Notes: generated by a model from the letters alone, not told the origin. Counted from the first letter of the stretch, positions 7,293 to 15,645 are shown. The stretch is DNA of 64,000 nucleotides from an uncultured Coriobacteriaceae bacterium (GCA_902795065.1 CADBJR010000014.1:59194-123193); one strand, 5' to 3'. A program made the numbers and translations.

Positions 7293-7931
7293 ATGAAGAA
7301 GCTCACCGAACTGCTCGAGAGCAACCCCTACCCCGGCCGCGGCATCGTGGTGGGCAAGGACTGCGTGTACTACTGGATCATGGGCCGCAGCACCAACAGC
7401 CGCAACCGCATCTTCTCGCTCACCGAGGACGGCATCCAGACCGAGGCCTTCAAGCCCGAGCTCGTGGAGGACCCGTCGCTCATCATCTACCACCCCGTGC
7501 GCACCATGGGCGACGCCCTCGTGGTGACCAACGGCGACCAGACCGACACCATCGTCGAGAAGAACTGCTTCATCGACGGCTGCATGGCCCGCGAGTACGA
7601 GCCCGACGCGCCCAACTTCACGCCGCGCATCTCCGCCATCGTGAGGGCCGACGGCTCCTTCGGCATCTCCATCCTCAAGCGCCAGGACGAGAGCGGACGC
7701 TGCCAGCGCGAGTTCTTCTTCTACGAGGGCGCCGAGGAGGGCGTGGGCTACTTCATCTCCACCTACGTGGGCGACGGCAACCCGCTGCCGAGCTTCGCCG
7801 GCGAGCCTGTCCAGGTCGAGCTGGCCGGGCCCGACGAGGTCTGGGCCGCTCTGAACGCCGATAACAAGGTGTCGATGTACAGCAACGTGGGCGGCGAGGT
7901 CCGCCTCTTCAACAAGCACCTGGGTGACTAG
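7293..7931 (+). CDS. purO: IMP cyclohydrolase, PurO type
   Basis: This 212-residue protein catalyses the last step of purine synthesis, ring closure of FAICAR to IMP. It resembles the archaeal-type PurO enzymes, with the signature MGRSTNSRNR (residues 30-39), PNFTPRISAI near residue 107 and a C-terminal region with MYSNVGG. It is unrelated to the MGS-like cyclohydrolase domain of usual bacterial PurH. AGAGGAG precedes ATG 7293 closely. The gene lies directly under the ZTP riboswitch and is followed 126 nt later by the AICAR formyltransferase, so the two halves of the PurH bifunctional activity are separate proteins here. Confidence 0.88.
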   Translation: MKKLTELLESNPYPGRGIVVGKDCVYYWIMGRSTNSRNRIFSLTEDGIQTEAFKPELVEDPSLIIYHPVRTMGDALVVTNGDQTDTIVEKNCFIDGCMAREYEPDAPNFTPRISAIVRADGSFGISILKRQDESGRCQREFFFYEGAEEGVGYFISTYVGDGNPLPSFAGEPVQVELAGPDEVWAALNADNKVSMYSNVGGEVRLFNKHLGD

Positions 7932-7951
7932 ATGTATTCCCGCAAGATCTC

Positions 7952-8052
7952 TCGGAGGATTCGGAGCCGCCTGCGCGAGCAGACCGAGTCACCCGTCAAG
8001 CGCCTGCGGAACCAGCAACCGGCATCGAATCCTCCGACCGGAGAAATGGAGA
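7952..8052 (+). promoter_or_regulatory. Structured intercistronic leader before AICAR formyltransferase
   Basis: Perfect 12-base arms TCGGAGGATTCG (7952-7963) and CGAATCCTCCGA (8026-8037) enclose 62 nt. The right arm can instead pair locally: CTCCG (8032-8036) with CGGAG (8039-8043). The ribosome site GGAGA used by the GTG start lies at 8048-8052. Two mutually exclusive structures next to a start site suggest translational control; I do not recognise a known riboswitch class. Confidence 0.45.
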
Positions 8053-8057
8053 ATCCC

Positions 8058-9239
8058 GTGAACGAACTCGAGCTCAAGTACGGTATGAACCCCAACCAGA
8101 AGCCTGCCCGCATCTTCATGAAGGACGGAAGCGACCTGCCCGTCACCGTGATCCAGGGCCGTCCCGGCTTTATCAACTTCCTCGACGCCTTGAACTCCTG
8201 GCAGCTCGTCCGCGAGCTCAAGGAGGCAACCGGCATGCCCGCAGCCGCCAGCTTCAAGCACGTTTCGCCCGCCGGCGCCGCCGTGGGCAAGCCGCTCTCG
8301 GCCATCGACCGCCAGATCTACTTCGTGCCCGACGACATGCCCGAGCCGTCGCCCATCGCCTGCGCCTACATCCGCGCACGCGGCGCCGACCGCATGAGCT
8401 CCTACGGCGACTTCGCGGCCCTCTCCGATATCTGCGACGCCGACGTGGCGCGCTACATCAAGCCCGAGGTCTCCGACGGCATCATCGCCCCCGGCTACAC
8501 CGAGGAGGCCCTTGCGATTCTCGCCGAGAAGCGCGGCGGAAACTACAACGTCATCCAGATCGACCCCGACTACGTCTGCGCGCCCACCGAGACCAAGGAC
8601 GTCTTCGGCATCACCTTCGAGCAGGGGCACAACTTCTTCAAGATCGACCGCGAGCTGCTCTCCGACGTCGTGACCGCCAACAAGGACATCCCCGAGGAGG
8701 CCATCATCGACATGATGATCAGCCTCATCACCCTCAAGTACACGCAGTCCAACAGCGTGGCCTACGTCAAGGACGGCCAGGCCATCGGCATCGGCGCCGG
8801 CCAGCAGAGCCGCGTGCACTGCACCCGCCTCGCCGGCAGCAAGGCCGACACCTGGTACCTGCGCCAGCACCCGAAGGTGCTCGGCCTCAAGTTCGCCGAG
8901 GGCATCAAGCGCGCCAACCGCGACAACGCCATCGACGTCTACATCGGGCCCGAGCACGACGACGTGCTGCGCGAGGGCGAGTGGCAGAAGTGGTTCGCCG
9001 AGAAGCCCGAGGTCCTCACCGATGAGGAGAAGGCCGCCTGGATCGCCACGCAGACCGGCGTCGCCGTGGGCTCCGACGCGTTCTTCCCCTTCGGCGACAA
9101 CGTCGAGCGCGCCCGCAAGTCCGGCGTGTGCTACATCGCCGAGCCTGGCGGATCGATCCGCGACGACAACGTCATCGAGACGGCCGACAAGTACGACATC
9201 GCCATGTGCTTCACGCACATGCGCCTCTTCCACCACTGA
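8058..9239 (+). CDS. purH: AICAR formyltransferase, stand-alone
   Basis: The 393-residue enzyme transfers the formyl group from 10-formyl-THF to AICAR (ZMP), giving FAICAR for PurO. It begins NELELKYGMNPNQKPARI and carries the catalytic Lys-His in SFKHVSPAGAAVG (K67, H68), followed by RARGADRMSSYGDFAALS and GAGQQSRVHCTRLAG, all typical of the AICARFT half of PurH; the cyclohydrolase half is absent. The start is GTG 8058, with GGAGA five bases upstream; ATG at 8046 and an even longer frame from 7932 fit the family less well. A terminator follows at 9306. Regulation is by the ZTP riboswitch and perhaps the intercistronic structure. Confidence 0.93.
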   Translation: MNELELKYGMNPNQKPARIFMKDGSDLPVTVIQGRPGFINFLDALNSWQLVRELKEATGMPAAASFKHVSPAGAAVGKPLSAIDRQIYFVPDDMPEPSPIACAYIRARGADRMSSYGDFAALSDICDADVARYIKPEVSDGIIAPGYTEEALAILAEKRGGNYNVIQIDPDYVCAPTETKDVFGITFEQGHNFFKIDRELLSDVVTANKDIPEEAIIDMMISLITLKYTQSNSVAYVKDGQAIGIGAGQQSRVHCTRLAGSKADTWYLRQHPKVLGLKFAEGIKRANRDNAIDVYIGPEHDDVLREGEWQKWFAEKPEVLTDEEKAAWIATQTGVAVGSDAFFPFGDNVERARKSGVCYIAEPGGSIRDDNVIETADKYDIAMCFTHMRLFHH

Positions 9240-9240
9240 T

Positions 9241-9304
9241 TCTGTCAAAGGGACAGGTTATTTGACAGGTTTTCTGTCAAAGGGACAAGTAATTTGACAG
9301 GTTT
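9241..9304. repeat. Tandem doublet of 32-bp GGGACA palindromic repeat
   Basis: Two adjacent copies (9241-9272 and 9273-9304) differ at two or three positions. Each has CTGTCAAA and TTTGACAG as 8-bp inverted arms around a GGGACAGG-type centre. The same doublet in the opposite orientation lies at 15667-15728. Confidence 0.85.
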
Positions 9305-9305
9305 T

Positions 9306-9337
9306 CGGGCGCCTCCGGCAACGGGGGCGCCCGTTTT
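9306..9337 (+). terminator. Intrinsic terminator of the purine operon
   Basis: CGGGCGCC (9306-9313) pairs with GGCGCCCG (9326-9333) and is followed by TTTT (9334-9337). It stands 67 nt after the AICAR formyltransferase stop, just beyond the repeat doublet. Confidence 0.75.
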
Positions 9338-9458
9338 CCGTATCGCCACCCCGCTCGGCGCCATCCTCCAACCGATTGGGCGTTTGCATCATTTCCGCAC
9401 ATTTGCCTTCAACACATCGCCGTATGCTTTCCCCGTCAGGCTATAGAGGGAGGACCCC

Positions 9459-10946
9459 ATGCTCAAAGACTTCGTCAAGGCAACGCAACCTGAGAAAGAC
9501 CAGCTCAAAAGCGAACTCGCCATCGAGCGCGAACGTCTCGCCGGCTGGCAGATGATGATCAAGGAGGCGAAGCTCCCCGTTATGGTCGTGTTCGAGGGCT
9601 GGGGCTCATCGGGCAAGGGCACCCTCATCGGCCGCATCATCAAGAACATCGACCCGCGTTTCTTCTACGTGAGGACCATGAAGGCGCCCACTTCCGAAGA
9701 GAAGCGCTTCCCCTTCCTCTACCGCTACATGAAGGAGATCCCCGAGTCCGGGCAGTTCGCGTTCTTCGACACGTTCTGGATGGAGGAGATCACCGACCGC
9801 CTGGTCGCCGGCAGGCTCGACGACGAAGAGTACCGCCATTGCATGCGCAGCATCACCACCACCGAGCGCTCACTCACCGACAACGGCTACCTTGTGGTGA
9901 AGTTCTTCTGCCACATCGACAAGAAGACCCAGAGCAAGCGCTTGAAGGCGCTGCTCGCCGACAAGAACACCCGCTGGCGCGTGAACGATGACGACCTCTA
10001 CGAGAACGAGCACTACGGCAAGTTCCTCGATGCCTACGACCGCTATCTCGAGGACACGAGCAACCCCTCCGCTCCGTGGTACATCATCGACACGGAGGAT
10101 CAGAAATGGGCCGAGCTGCAGGTGCTGCAGTTCCTCAACCAGGCCATCGACACGGCGCTCAAGAACAGCGCCCTCGCACGGCCCATCCTGCAGAACGTCT
10201 TCCCGCTCAAGCCCACCCCCAAGCTTGCGGATATCTCGCTCGAAGACAAGGTCATGGCAAGCGACGAGGCCTACAAGAGCGAGCTCGACCGTCTCCAGGC
10301 GGAGCTCCGCGATCTCCACTACGAGATCTACCGCCGCAAGATCCCCGTGGTCATCGCCTACGAGGGCTGGGATGCCGCGGGCAAGGGCGGCAACATCAAG
10401 CGCATCACGGGCGCGCTGGACCCGCGCGGCTACCAGGTGCATCCCATCGCGAGCCCCGAGCCCCACGAGAAGGCCCGGCACTTCCTGTGGCGCTTCTGGA
10501 CGCGCCTGCCCAAGGACGGCCACATCGCCATCTTCGACCGCACGTGGTACGGCCGCGTGATGGTGGAGCGCCTCGAGGGGTTCTGCTCGGAGAACGACTG
10601 GCAGCGCGCCTTCAACGAAATCAACGAGTTCGAGAAGGAGCTCGTCGACTGGGGCGCCGTCGTCATCAAGTTCTGGGTGCAGATCGACAACCAGACGCAG
10701 CTCGAGCGCTTCACCGACCGCCAGAACACCCCCGAGAAGCAGTGGAAGATCACCGACGAGGATTGGCGCAACCGCGAGAAGTGGGACCAGTACGAGGCTG
10801 CGATCGACGAGATGATCCAGAAGACCAGCACCGTGTTCGCTCCGTGGTACGTCCTCGAGTCCAACGACAAGCGCTACGCGCGCATCAAGGCGCTGCGCAT
10901 CGTGGTGGACGAGCTCAGGGCCGCCTGCAAGCGCAAGCGCGGTTAA
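9459..10946 (+). CDS. pap: Polyphosphate:AMP phosphotransferase (tandem PPK2)
   Basis: This 495-residue cytosolic enzyme contains two PPK2 domains, as in class II PPK2 enzymes that phosphorylate AMP to ADP with polyphosphate. The first has Walker A FEGWGSSGKG (residues 45-54); the second, from about residue 265, has YEGWDAAGKGGNIKR and the lid and catalytic segments HFLWRFWTRLP, FDRTWYGRVMVERLEGF and KFWVQI. In characterised class II enzymes the C-terminal domain is catalytic and the N-terminal copy is degenerate; both P-loops look intact here. AGGGAGG precedes the ATG. It stands alone on the plus strand between the purine operon and the zinc-ribbon gene. Confidence 0.9.
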   Translation: MLKDFVKATQPEKDQLKSELAIERERLAGWQMMIKEAKLPVMVVFEGWGSSGKGTLIGRIIKNIDPRFFYVRTMKAPTSEEKRFPFLYRYMKEIPESGQFAFFDTFWMEEITDRLVAGRLDDEEYRHCMRSITTTERSLTDNGYLVVKFFCHIDKKTQSKRLKALLADKNTRWRVNDDDLYENEHYGKFLDAYDRYLEDTSNPSAPWYIIDTEDQKWAELQVLQFLNQAIDTALKNSALARPILQNVFPLKPTPKLADISLEDKVMASDEAYKSELDRLQAELRDLHYEIYRRKIPVVIAYEGWDAAGKGGNIKRITGALDPRGYQVHPIASPEPHEKARHFLWRFWTRLPKDGHIAIFDRTWYGRVMVERLEGFCSENDWQRAFNEINEFEKELVDWGAVVIKFWVQIDNQTQLERFTDRQNTPEKQWKITDEDWRNREKWDQYEAAIDEMIQKTSTVFAPWYVLESNDKRYARIKALRIVVDELRAACKRKRG

Positions 10947-11043
10947 GAGCGCATGACCGATAAGCCCGAACGCCCCGGGTCCGCTCAGGGCGTTCGCTAT
11001 ACTGAAACCCGATAGCCAACCCCATGATAACCGGGAGGTTCCC

Positions 11044-11868
11044 ATGTTCTGTTCCCAGTGCGGCACCCAGATTCCCGACGGCTCCGCGTTCTGCCCCGCC
11101 TGCGGCGCGCGCCTCGCCACGCAGGCTCCCGAGCCCATCCAGGCTCCCCAGGAGGCGCCCGCCCAGCCCGAGATCCCCCAGCCCGCAACCTACCAGCAGG
11201 TTCCCGCGCAGCCGGACTACCAGCCGCAGGCCTTCCAGCCGCAAACGTACGATCCGTCCGCATACCAGCAGGCGTACCAGCAGCAGGCGTCCGCGTACCA
11301 GCAGCAGCCCGCAGCCCAGCAGCCCCCGTTCCAGGCGGCTCCCGCAGCCATGAAGGGCCTTACCTTCACGATGCCCGCCTCGATCGGCGAGCTCTTCTGC
11401 AGCTACAACAAGGCGGGCGCGCAGTATGCCGAGTCGACCGGCCTGAAGATGAAGTGGTACAAAGCGCTCACCGTGGCGCTCCTCTACCTCGGCGCGGTGG
11501 GGAACCTCTTCGTGGCATTCCAGAACATCTTCGGCATGTCCTACGGCGATTCGTCCAGCTACATCTACAGCGTGTATCCCGGGATGCGCGTGCTCGACAT
11601 CGTCTACGGCATCGTCCTCCTCGGCATCGCCTTCGTTGCCCTCTACGTCAGGATGCACCTCGCGCAGTTCAAGAACGACGGTCCGCAGCTCTACCTGATG
11701 ATGATCCTGCTCAACGTGTGCGCCTCCGCCGTTTACTCGCTGCTCACGATGGTGATCACGCGCGGCTACGATCTCGGCACCGTTGGCGGCATGCTCGTCG
11801 GCGGCGTCGTCATGTACGTCCTCAACAGGACCTACTTCGGCAAGCGCCAGCACCTCTTCACCATGTAG
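11044..11868 (+). CDS. Zinc-ribbon membrane protein with Pro/Gln-rich linker
   Basis: The 274-residue protein starts with a zinc ribbon (MFCSQCGTQIP and FCPACGARL; four Cys in the first 23 residues). A low-complexity segment rich in Pro, Gln, Ala and Tyr follows (about residues 25-100, with repeated AYQQ units). The C-terminal part has four likely membrane segments, near residues 140-160, 178-200, 212-235 and 243-262. The ribbon and linker are probably cytoplasmic. Proteins of this plan are frequent in Actinobacteria and Firmicutes without assigned function. Downstream, the Nudix gene begins after 21 nt, which suggests one transcript. Confidence 0.8.
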   Translation: MFCSQCGTQIPDGSAFCPACGARLATQAPEPIQAPQEAPAQPEIPQPATYQQVPAQPDYQPQAFQPQTYDPSAYQQAYQQQASAYQQQPAAQQPPFQAAPAAMKGLTFTMPASIGELFCSYNKAGAQYAESTGLKMKWYKALTVALLYLGAVGNLFVAFQNIFGMSYGDSSSYIYSVYPGMRVLDIVYGIVLLGIAFVALYVRMHLAQFKNDGPQLYLMMILLNVCASAVYSLLTMVITRGYDLGTVGGMLVGGVVMYVLNRTYFGKRQHLFTM

Positions 11869-11889
11869 AACGCCGTCCCGGTAGCGCAC

Positions 11890-12408
11890 ATGGAGGAGCT
11901 CATCGACATCTACACCCGCGACCGCGAGCTCACGGGCAAAACCATCCCGCGCGAGGGCGCGTTCCTCGGCGAGGGCGAGTACATGCTCTACGTGCTCTAC
12001 CTCATCGAGGCGCCCGACGGCCGCCTCCTCATCACGCAGCGCTCCGCCGAGAAGCACTGGGCTGCGGGCTGGTGGGAGATCGGCGGCGGAGGGGTGCGCG
12101 CGGGCGAGACGTCCGAGCAGGCGCTCGTGCGCGAGGTCGCCGAGGAGGTCGGCCTCAACGCTGCCGGGCACGTGCCGACACCCGCCTTCTGCTACGAGAA
12201 CGTCGACCTCGCACGCGGCGACAACTACCTCGTCGACATCTACCACCTGCACCTGGACTTCTCGCTCGACGATGTGCGCCTGCTCGACGGCGAGGCCGTC
12301 GATGCGCGCCTCGCCACGTGGGACGAGATCTGCGAGCTCCGCGACCAGGGCATCTTCCTGCACTTCAAGCGCCTGGAGCAGACCCTCCGCGCCGAGCACC
12401 TCCTGTAA
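11890..12408 (+). CDS. Nudix hydrolase
   Basis: The 172-residue protein has an intact Nudix box: G-x5-E-x7-REVAEEVGL around residues 77-99 (GVRAGETSEQALVREVAEEV), which binds metal and cleaves nucleoside-diphosphate-linked compounds. The N-terminus (MEELIDIYTRDRELTGKTIPRE) and the LYLIEAPDGRLLITQRS strand resemble the IDI-like and ADP-ribose-type Nudix subgroup, where ERxLTG near the N-terminus is common; substrate cannot be named. ATG 11890 is supported by family length. It follows the zinc-ribbon membrane gene closely. Confidence 0.88.
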   Translation: MEELIDIYTRDRELTGKTIPREGAFLGEGEYMLYVLYLIEAPDGRLLITQRSAEKHWAAGWWEIGGGGVRAGETSEQALVREVAEEVGLNAAGHVPTPAFCYENVDLARGDNYLVDIYHLHLDFSLDDVRLLDGEAVDARLATWDEICELRDQGIFLHFKRLEQTLRAEHLL

Positions 12409-12485
12409 CGGCACATAACTGCACAGCACATGGGGACAGGTTGTTCGTTCCCTTTTCGCTCATAGGGACAGGTTCATCCGTTCCG

Positions 12486-12545
12486 TCCCGGTATGCATCT
12501 TCGGACACGAAACCGCCTTTCCGTGTCTCACGATGCATACCGGGA
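12486..12545. repeat. Two-tier palindromic intergenic element
   Basis: TCCCGGTATGCATC (12486-12499) and GATGCATACCGGGA (12532-12545) are perfect 14-bp inverted arms. Inside, GACACG-AAA and TTT-CGTGTC form a second stem. Upstream at 12433-12475 lie GGGGACAGGTTG and GGGACAGGTTC, members of the GGGAC repeat family. It fills the gap between the Nudix gene and the aldo-keto reductase. Confidence 0.8.
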
Positions 12546-12634
12546 TGAACCGGAGCGTTGCCGCAGCGCGCTCGTTCCCGCGAGCGGCGCAAGCCCCTAT
12601 ACTGTGAGCAGGGATGGAGCGTAAGGAGGACGAG

Positions 12635-13660
12635 ATGAACGACGTCACGCTCGGCTCGACGGGCATCACCGTAGCGCAGAACGCATTCGGGGCGCTGCCG
12701 CTCCAGCGCATCGGCCACGACGCCGCCGTCGCGATCCTGCGCCGCGCCTACGAGGGCGGCATGCGCTACTTCGACACCGCCCGTGTCTACACCGACAGCG
12801 AGGAGAAGGTCGGCGCCGCCTTCGACGGCATACGCGACAAGATCTTCCTCGCCACCAAGACGCGCGCCCAGACGCCCGAGCAGTTCGACGCGGACCTCGC
12901 GACGTCGCTCGAGCTGCTGCGCACCGACTGGATCGACGTCTACCAGTTCCACCAGGCCGACCAGGTGTGGCGCCCCGGTGACGGAACCGGCATGTACGAG
13001 CGCATGCTCGCGGCCAAGGAAGCCGGCAAGATCCGCCACATCGGCATCACGGCGCACAAGATCCGCGTGGCCTTCGAGGCCGTGGAATCCGGCCTCTACG
13101 AGACCCTGCAGTTCCCGTTCTCGTACCTCTCGGGCGAGCAGGAGCTGCAGCTCATCGAGGCGTGCCGCACCCATAATGTGGGCTTCGTCTGCATGAAGGG
13201 CCTCGCCGGCGGCCTCATCACCAACTCCGCGGCCGCGATGGCATGGATGGGTCGCTTCGACAACGCGCTCCCCATCTGGGGCATCCAGCGCGAGTCCGAG
13301 CTCGACGAGTGGCTCTCCTACATGGACGAGACACCCGCGTGGACGCCCGAGATGGCGGCGTTCGTGGAGCGCGAGCGCGCCGAGCTGGCGGGCAGCTTCT
13401 GCCGCGGCTGCGGCTACTGCATGCCCTGTCCCATGGGCATCCAGATCAACAACTGCGCGCGCATGGCGCTCATGCTGAGGCGGGCGCCGACGACGAACTG
13501 GCTCTCCGAGCAGTGGCAGGCCGAGATGGCCAAGATCGAGGACTGCATCCACTGCAACCAGTGCGCGGCCCAGTGCCCCTACGAGCTGGACACGCCCGCG
13601 CTGCTCGAGCGCAACCTCGAGGACTACCGCCGCGTGCTCGCGGGCGAGGTCGCGGTCTAG
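12635..13660 (+). CDS. Aldo/keto reductase with ferredoxin-type Fe-S domain
   Basis: The 341-residue protein combines an AKR barrel (residues 1 to about 240) with a C-terminal Fe-S module. The AKR tetrad is visible as YFDTARVYTDSE (Asp, Tyr), FLATKT (Lys) and VYQFHQAD (His). The tail holds FCRGCGYCMPCPMGI and CIHCNQCAAQCPYEL, enough cysteines for two clusters. Such fused AKRs of anaerobes probably pass electrons between ferredoxin and carbonyl substrates; the substrate is unknown. TAAGGAGG precedes ATG 12635, which is preferred over ATG 12614. The rhodanese lipoprotein gene begins 2 nt after its stop. Confidence 0.9.
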   Translation: MNDVTLGSTGITVAQNAFGALPLQRIGHDAAVAILRRAYEGGMRYFDTARVYTDSEEKVGAAFDGIRDKIFLATKTRAQTPEQFDADLATSLELLRTDWIDVYQFHQADQVWRPGDGTGMYERMLAAKEAGKIRHIGITAHKIRVAFEAVESGLYETLQFPFSYLSGEQELQLIEACRTHNVGFVCMKGLAGGLITNSAAAMAWMGRFDNALPIWGIQRESELDEWLSYMDETPAWTPEMAAFVERERAELAGSFCRGCGYCMPCPMGIQINNCARMALMLRRAPTTNWLSEQWQAEMAKIEDCIHCNQCAAQCPYELDTPALLERNLEDYRRVLAGEVAV

Positions 13661-13662
13661 CC

Positions 13663-14043
13663 ATGGCGCCGAAGCATCCGATACGGCTCGCGCTCATCGT
13701 CGCTTTCGCGCTCGTGCTGATCCAGTCCGCCCTCGGCGGCTGCGCAGCGCAGGAGCAGGACGCCCCGACCGCAGAGGTGTTCGAACCCGGCTCCATCGTC
13801 GTCGACGTGCGCACGCCCGAGGAGTACGCGGAGGGGCATATCCCCGGCGCCATCAACATCCCGCTCGACACGCTCGGAGACGGGCAGCCCGCCGAGCTCC
13901 CCGACCTCGACCAGCGCATCTACGTGTACTGCCGCAGCGGACGGCGCAGCGCCACGGCGAGATCGACCCTCACCGGGATCGGCTATACGGATGTGGTCGA
14001 TTTCGGCGGCATCCTCGATTGGGACGGCGAGATCGAATACTGA
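13663..14043 (+). CDS. Rhodanese-domain lipoprotein
   Basis: This 126-residue protein has an N-terminal signal with a hydrophobic core (LALIVAFALVLIQSAL) and lipobox LGGC, so it should be exported and lipid-anchored at about Cys27. The rest is a single rhodanese fold: VDVRTPEEYAEGHIPGAINIP and the active loop CRSGRRS with catalytic Cys near residue 90. Extracytoplasmic rhodaneses may carry sulfane sulfur or act in redox chemistry. Its start is 2 nt after the Fe-S aldo-keto reductase stop, so the two are translated from one message. Confidence 0.88.
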   Translation: MAPKHPIRLALIVAFALVLIQSALGGCAAQEQDAPTAEVFEPGSIVVDVRTPEEYAEGHIPGAINIPLDTLGDGQPAELPDLDQRIYVYCRSGRRSATARSTLTGIGYTDVVDFGGILDWDGEIEY

Positions 14044-14047
14044 TGCC

Positions 14048-14716
14048 CTAGGGCACGATGATGTCGTAGCGCACGACCTTGCCCGACAGGCTCGACGAGG
14101 GCTTGGCGCCCGCGAGCGCCGGCCCCTTGAGCGGCCGCTTCACGACCACCTTGCGCGGATGGGCGGACAGCGCCGCCGAGAGCAGCGCCTCCTCGTCGTC
14201 GCAGGGCTTCTCGAGCAGCTGGAAGATCTGCAGCTTCTTGTTGGTGGCCGCATCCTTGCGCTTCGTGGGAAACATCGGGTCGAGGAAGACCACGTCGGGC
14301 GTGAAGCCCAGCTGGGGCAGCACGTCCACGGCGTCGCCGACGACGAGCCGCATGCGGTCTGCTACCTGCGCGAGCCTCGAATCATCGCCCGCTCGCTCGA
14401 TCGCGTCGGCCAGCAGCGCCGCAATGGCCGGGTCGCGCTCGATGAGCGTGACCGAGAAGCCCGCGGCCGCGAGGAGCAGCGCGTCCTCCCCCAGGCCGGC
14501 CGTGCAGTCCACCGCCGTCGGAGCCTCGGCACCGCGCACCCGCGCCGCCCGCACGAGCAGCTCATGGGCGAGGCGGTCGGCACGCAGGCGCGGCAGCATG
14601 CGCGCGAAGTCGCCGCGCAGCACCATGCCCCCATACGCCAGCGCGAGACCCTGCTCGTCCCGGACGAACGCCATGCCCTCGGGCAACGCGATGTCGTTCA
14701 GGGGATCCATCGGCAT
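14048..14716 (-). CDS. rsmJ: 16S rRNA (guanine-1516-N2)-methyltransferase-like protein
   Basis: The 222-residue SAM-dependent methyltransferase shows RsmJ features: RADRLAHELLVRAARV, motif I VDCTAGLGEDALLLAAAGF, motif II VTLIERDP, and the catalytic DPMFPTKRK. RsmJ methylates G1516 of 16S rRNA. The ATG at 14716 overlaps the stop of the PfkB kinase gene by one base (TGATG), which implies translational coupling. An ATG two codons downstream is an alternative start. The C-terminus KRPLKGPALAG fits RsmJ-like proteins. Confidence 0.85.
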   Translation of the reverse strand: MPMDPLNDIALPEGMAFVRDEQGLALAYGGMVLRGDFARMLPRLRADRLAHELLVRAARVRGAEAPTAVDCTAGLGEDALLLAAAGFSVTLIERDPAIAALLADAIERAGDDSRLAQVADRMRLVVGDAVDVLPQLGFTPDVVFLDPMFPTKRKDAATNKKLQIFQLLEKPCDDEEALLSAALSAHPRKVVVKRPLKGPALAGAKPSSSLSGKVVRYDIIVP

Positions 14717-15645
14717 CAATACGCGTCGAGCACGCCCTGGAGCTGCGCGCGGCTCTCGATGCCGGTCGACGCCCCGTCGTGCTGGATGCAGATCGAGGCC
14801 GCCGCGTTGGCGTAACGGCAGCACTCCCGGTGGTCGCGCCCCTCGAGCAGGCCGCAGATGAAGCCGGCGCAGAAGTTGTCGCCCGCTCCCGTGGTGTCGA
14901 CGGGCTCCACCAGATGCGGCGCCACCGTGAAGCACTCGTCGGCGCTCTTGAACAGGCAACCGCGCCGACCGATCTTGATAACCACGTGGCGCATGCCGGT
15001 GGCGAGCAGGGCGTCGGCCATGGCCTCGGGATCTGTCTCGCCCGTCAAAAGCCCCGCCTCGTAATCGTTGGGGAAGAAGTAGTCGACGTAGGGCCAGACC
15101 TCAGCGAAGTCGTCGAGCGTGCCCTTGGCCTTGTCGTAGGTCACGTCGGCAATCACGATCGAGCCCTGCTCGTGGGCGGCGCGGGCGATGGCGAGCGCGC
15201 GCGAAGGCTCCGTGTAGGGCTGCGAGTAAAGCGACGCGAGCGTCACCACGCGGGCGCCGGCGATCTTGGCGGGATCGGGCGCGAAGTCGTTCGCGAAGTT
15301 GATCTTCTCGGCGGAGATGAACACGCGCTCGGCGTTGGCGAGCACGACGGGCACGCAGATGAAGGTGGTCGTGCCGGGGCGAATCTCGCAGAGGCTGCGG
15401 TCCACGCCCGCGTCGTCGAGGAGCATCGCGAGCGCCTTGGCGCCGTTGTCGTCGGAGAGCGAGGCGTAGAGCTTGGTGCGGACGCCCAGCTTGGTGAGCA
15501 CCACGGCCTCGTTCACGGCGTCGCCTCCGAGGTTCATGCCCACGCGCTTGACGCGGCTGTGCTCGTGGGCGGGATCGATGCCCTCGAGCCCGCGCACCGG
15601 GATGTCGAGCACGCTCATGCCCGTGCAGATGACCAGGTCGTCCAT
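14716..15645 (-). CDS. PfkB-family carbohydrate kinase
   Basis: The 309-residue protein is a ribokinase-family sugar or nucleoside kinase. It has the N-terminal GGDAVNEAVVLTKLG substrate-binding motif and the C-terminal signature DTTGAGDNFCAGF with the catalytic Asp. It follows the pattern of cytosolic sugar kinases acting on ketoses or ribose-like sugars; the substrate is not shown. It lies downstream of the GH2 gene on the same strand, separated by the repeat doublet, so it might act on a sugar released by that enzyme. Its stop overlaps the rsmJ-like start. Confidence 0.88.
   Translation of the reverse strand: MDDLVICTGMSVLDIPVRGLEGIDPAHEHSRVKRVGMNLGGDAVNEAVVLTKLGVRTKLYASLSDDNGAKALAMLLDDAGVDRSLCEIRPGTTTFICVPVVLANAERVFISAEKINFANDFAPDPAKIAGARVVTLASLYSQPYTEPSRALAIARAAHEQGSIVIADVTYDKAKGTLDDFAEVWPYVDYFFPNDYEAGLLTGETDPEAMADALLATGMRHVVIKIGRRGCLFKSADECFTVAPHLVEPVDTTGAGDNFCAGFICGLLEGRDHRECCRYANAAASICIQHDGASTGIESRAQLQGVLDAY

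Noticed and set aside
9241..9304. CRISPR-like tandem repeats
   Set aside because: Only two copies, directly adjacent with no spacers, each self-palindromic; no cas genes nearby.
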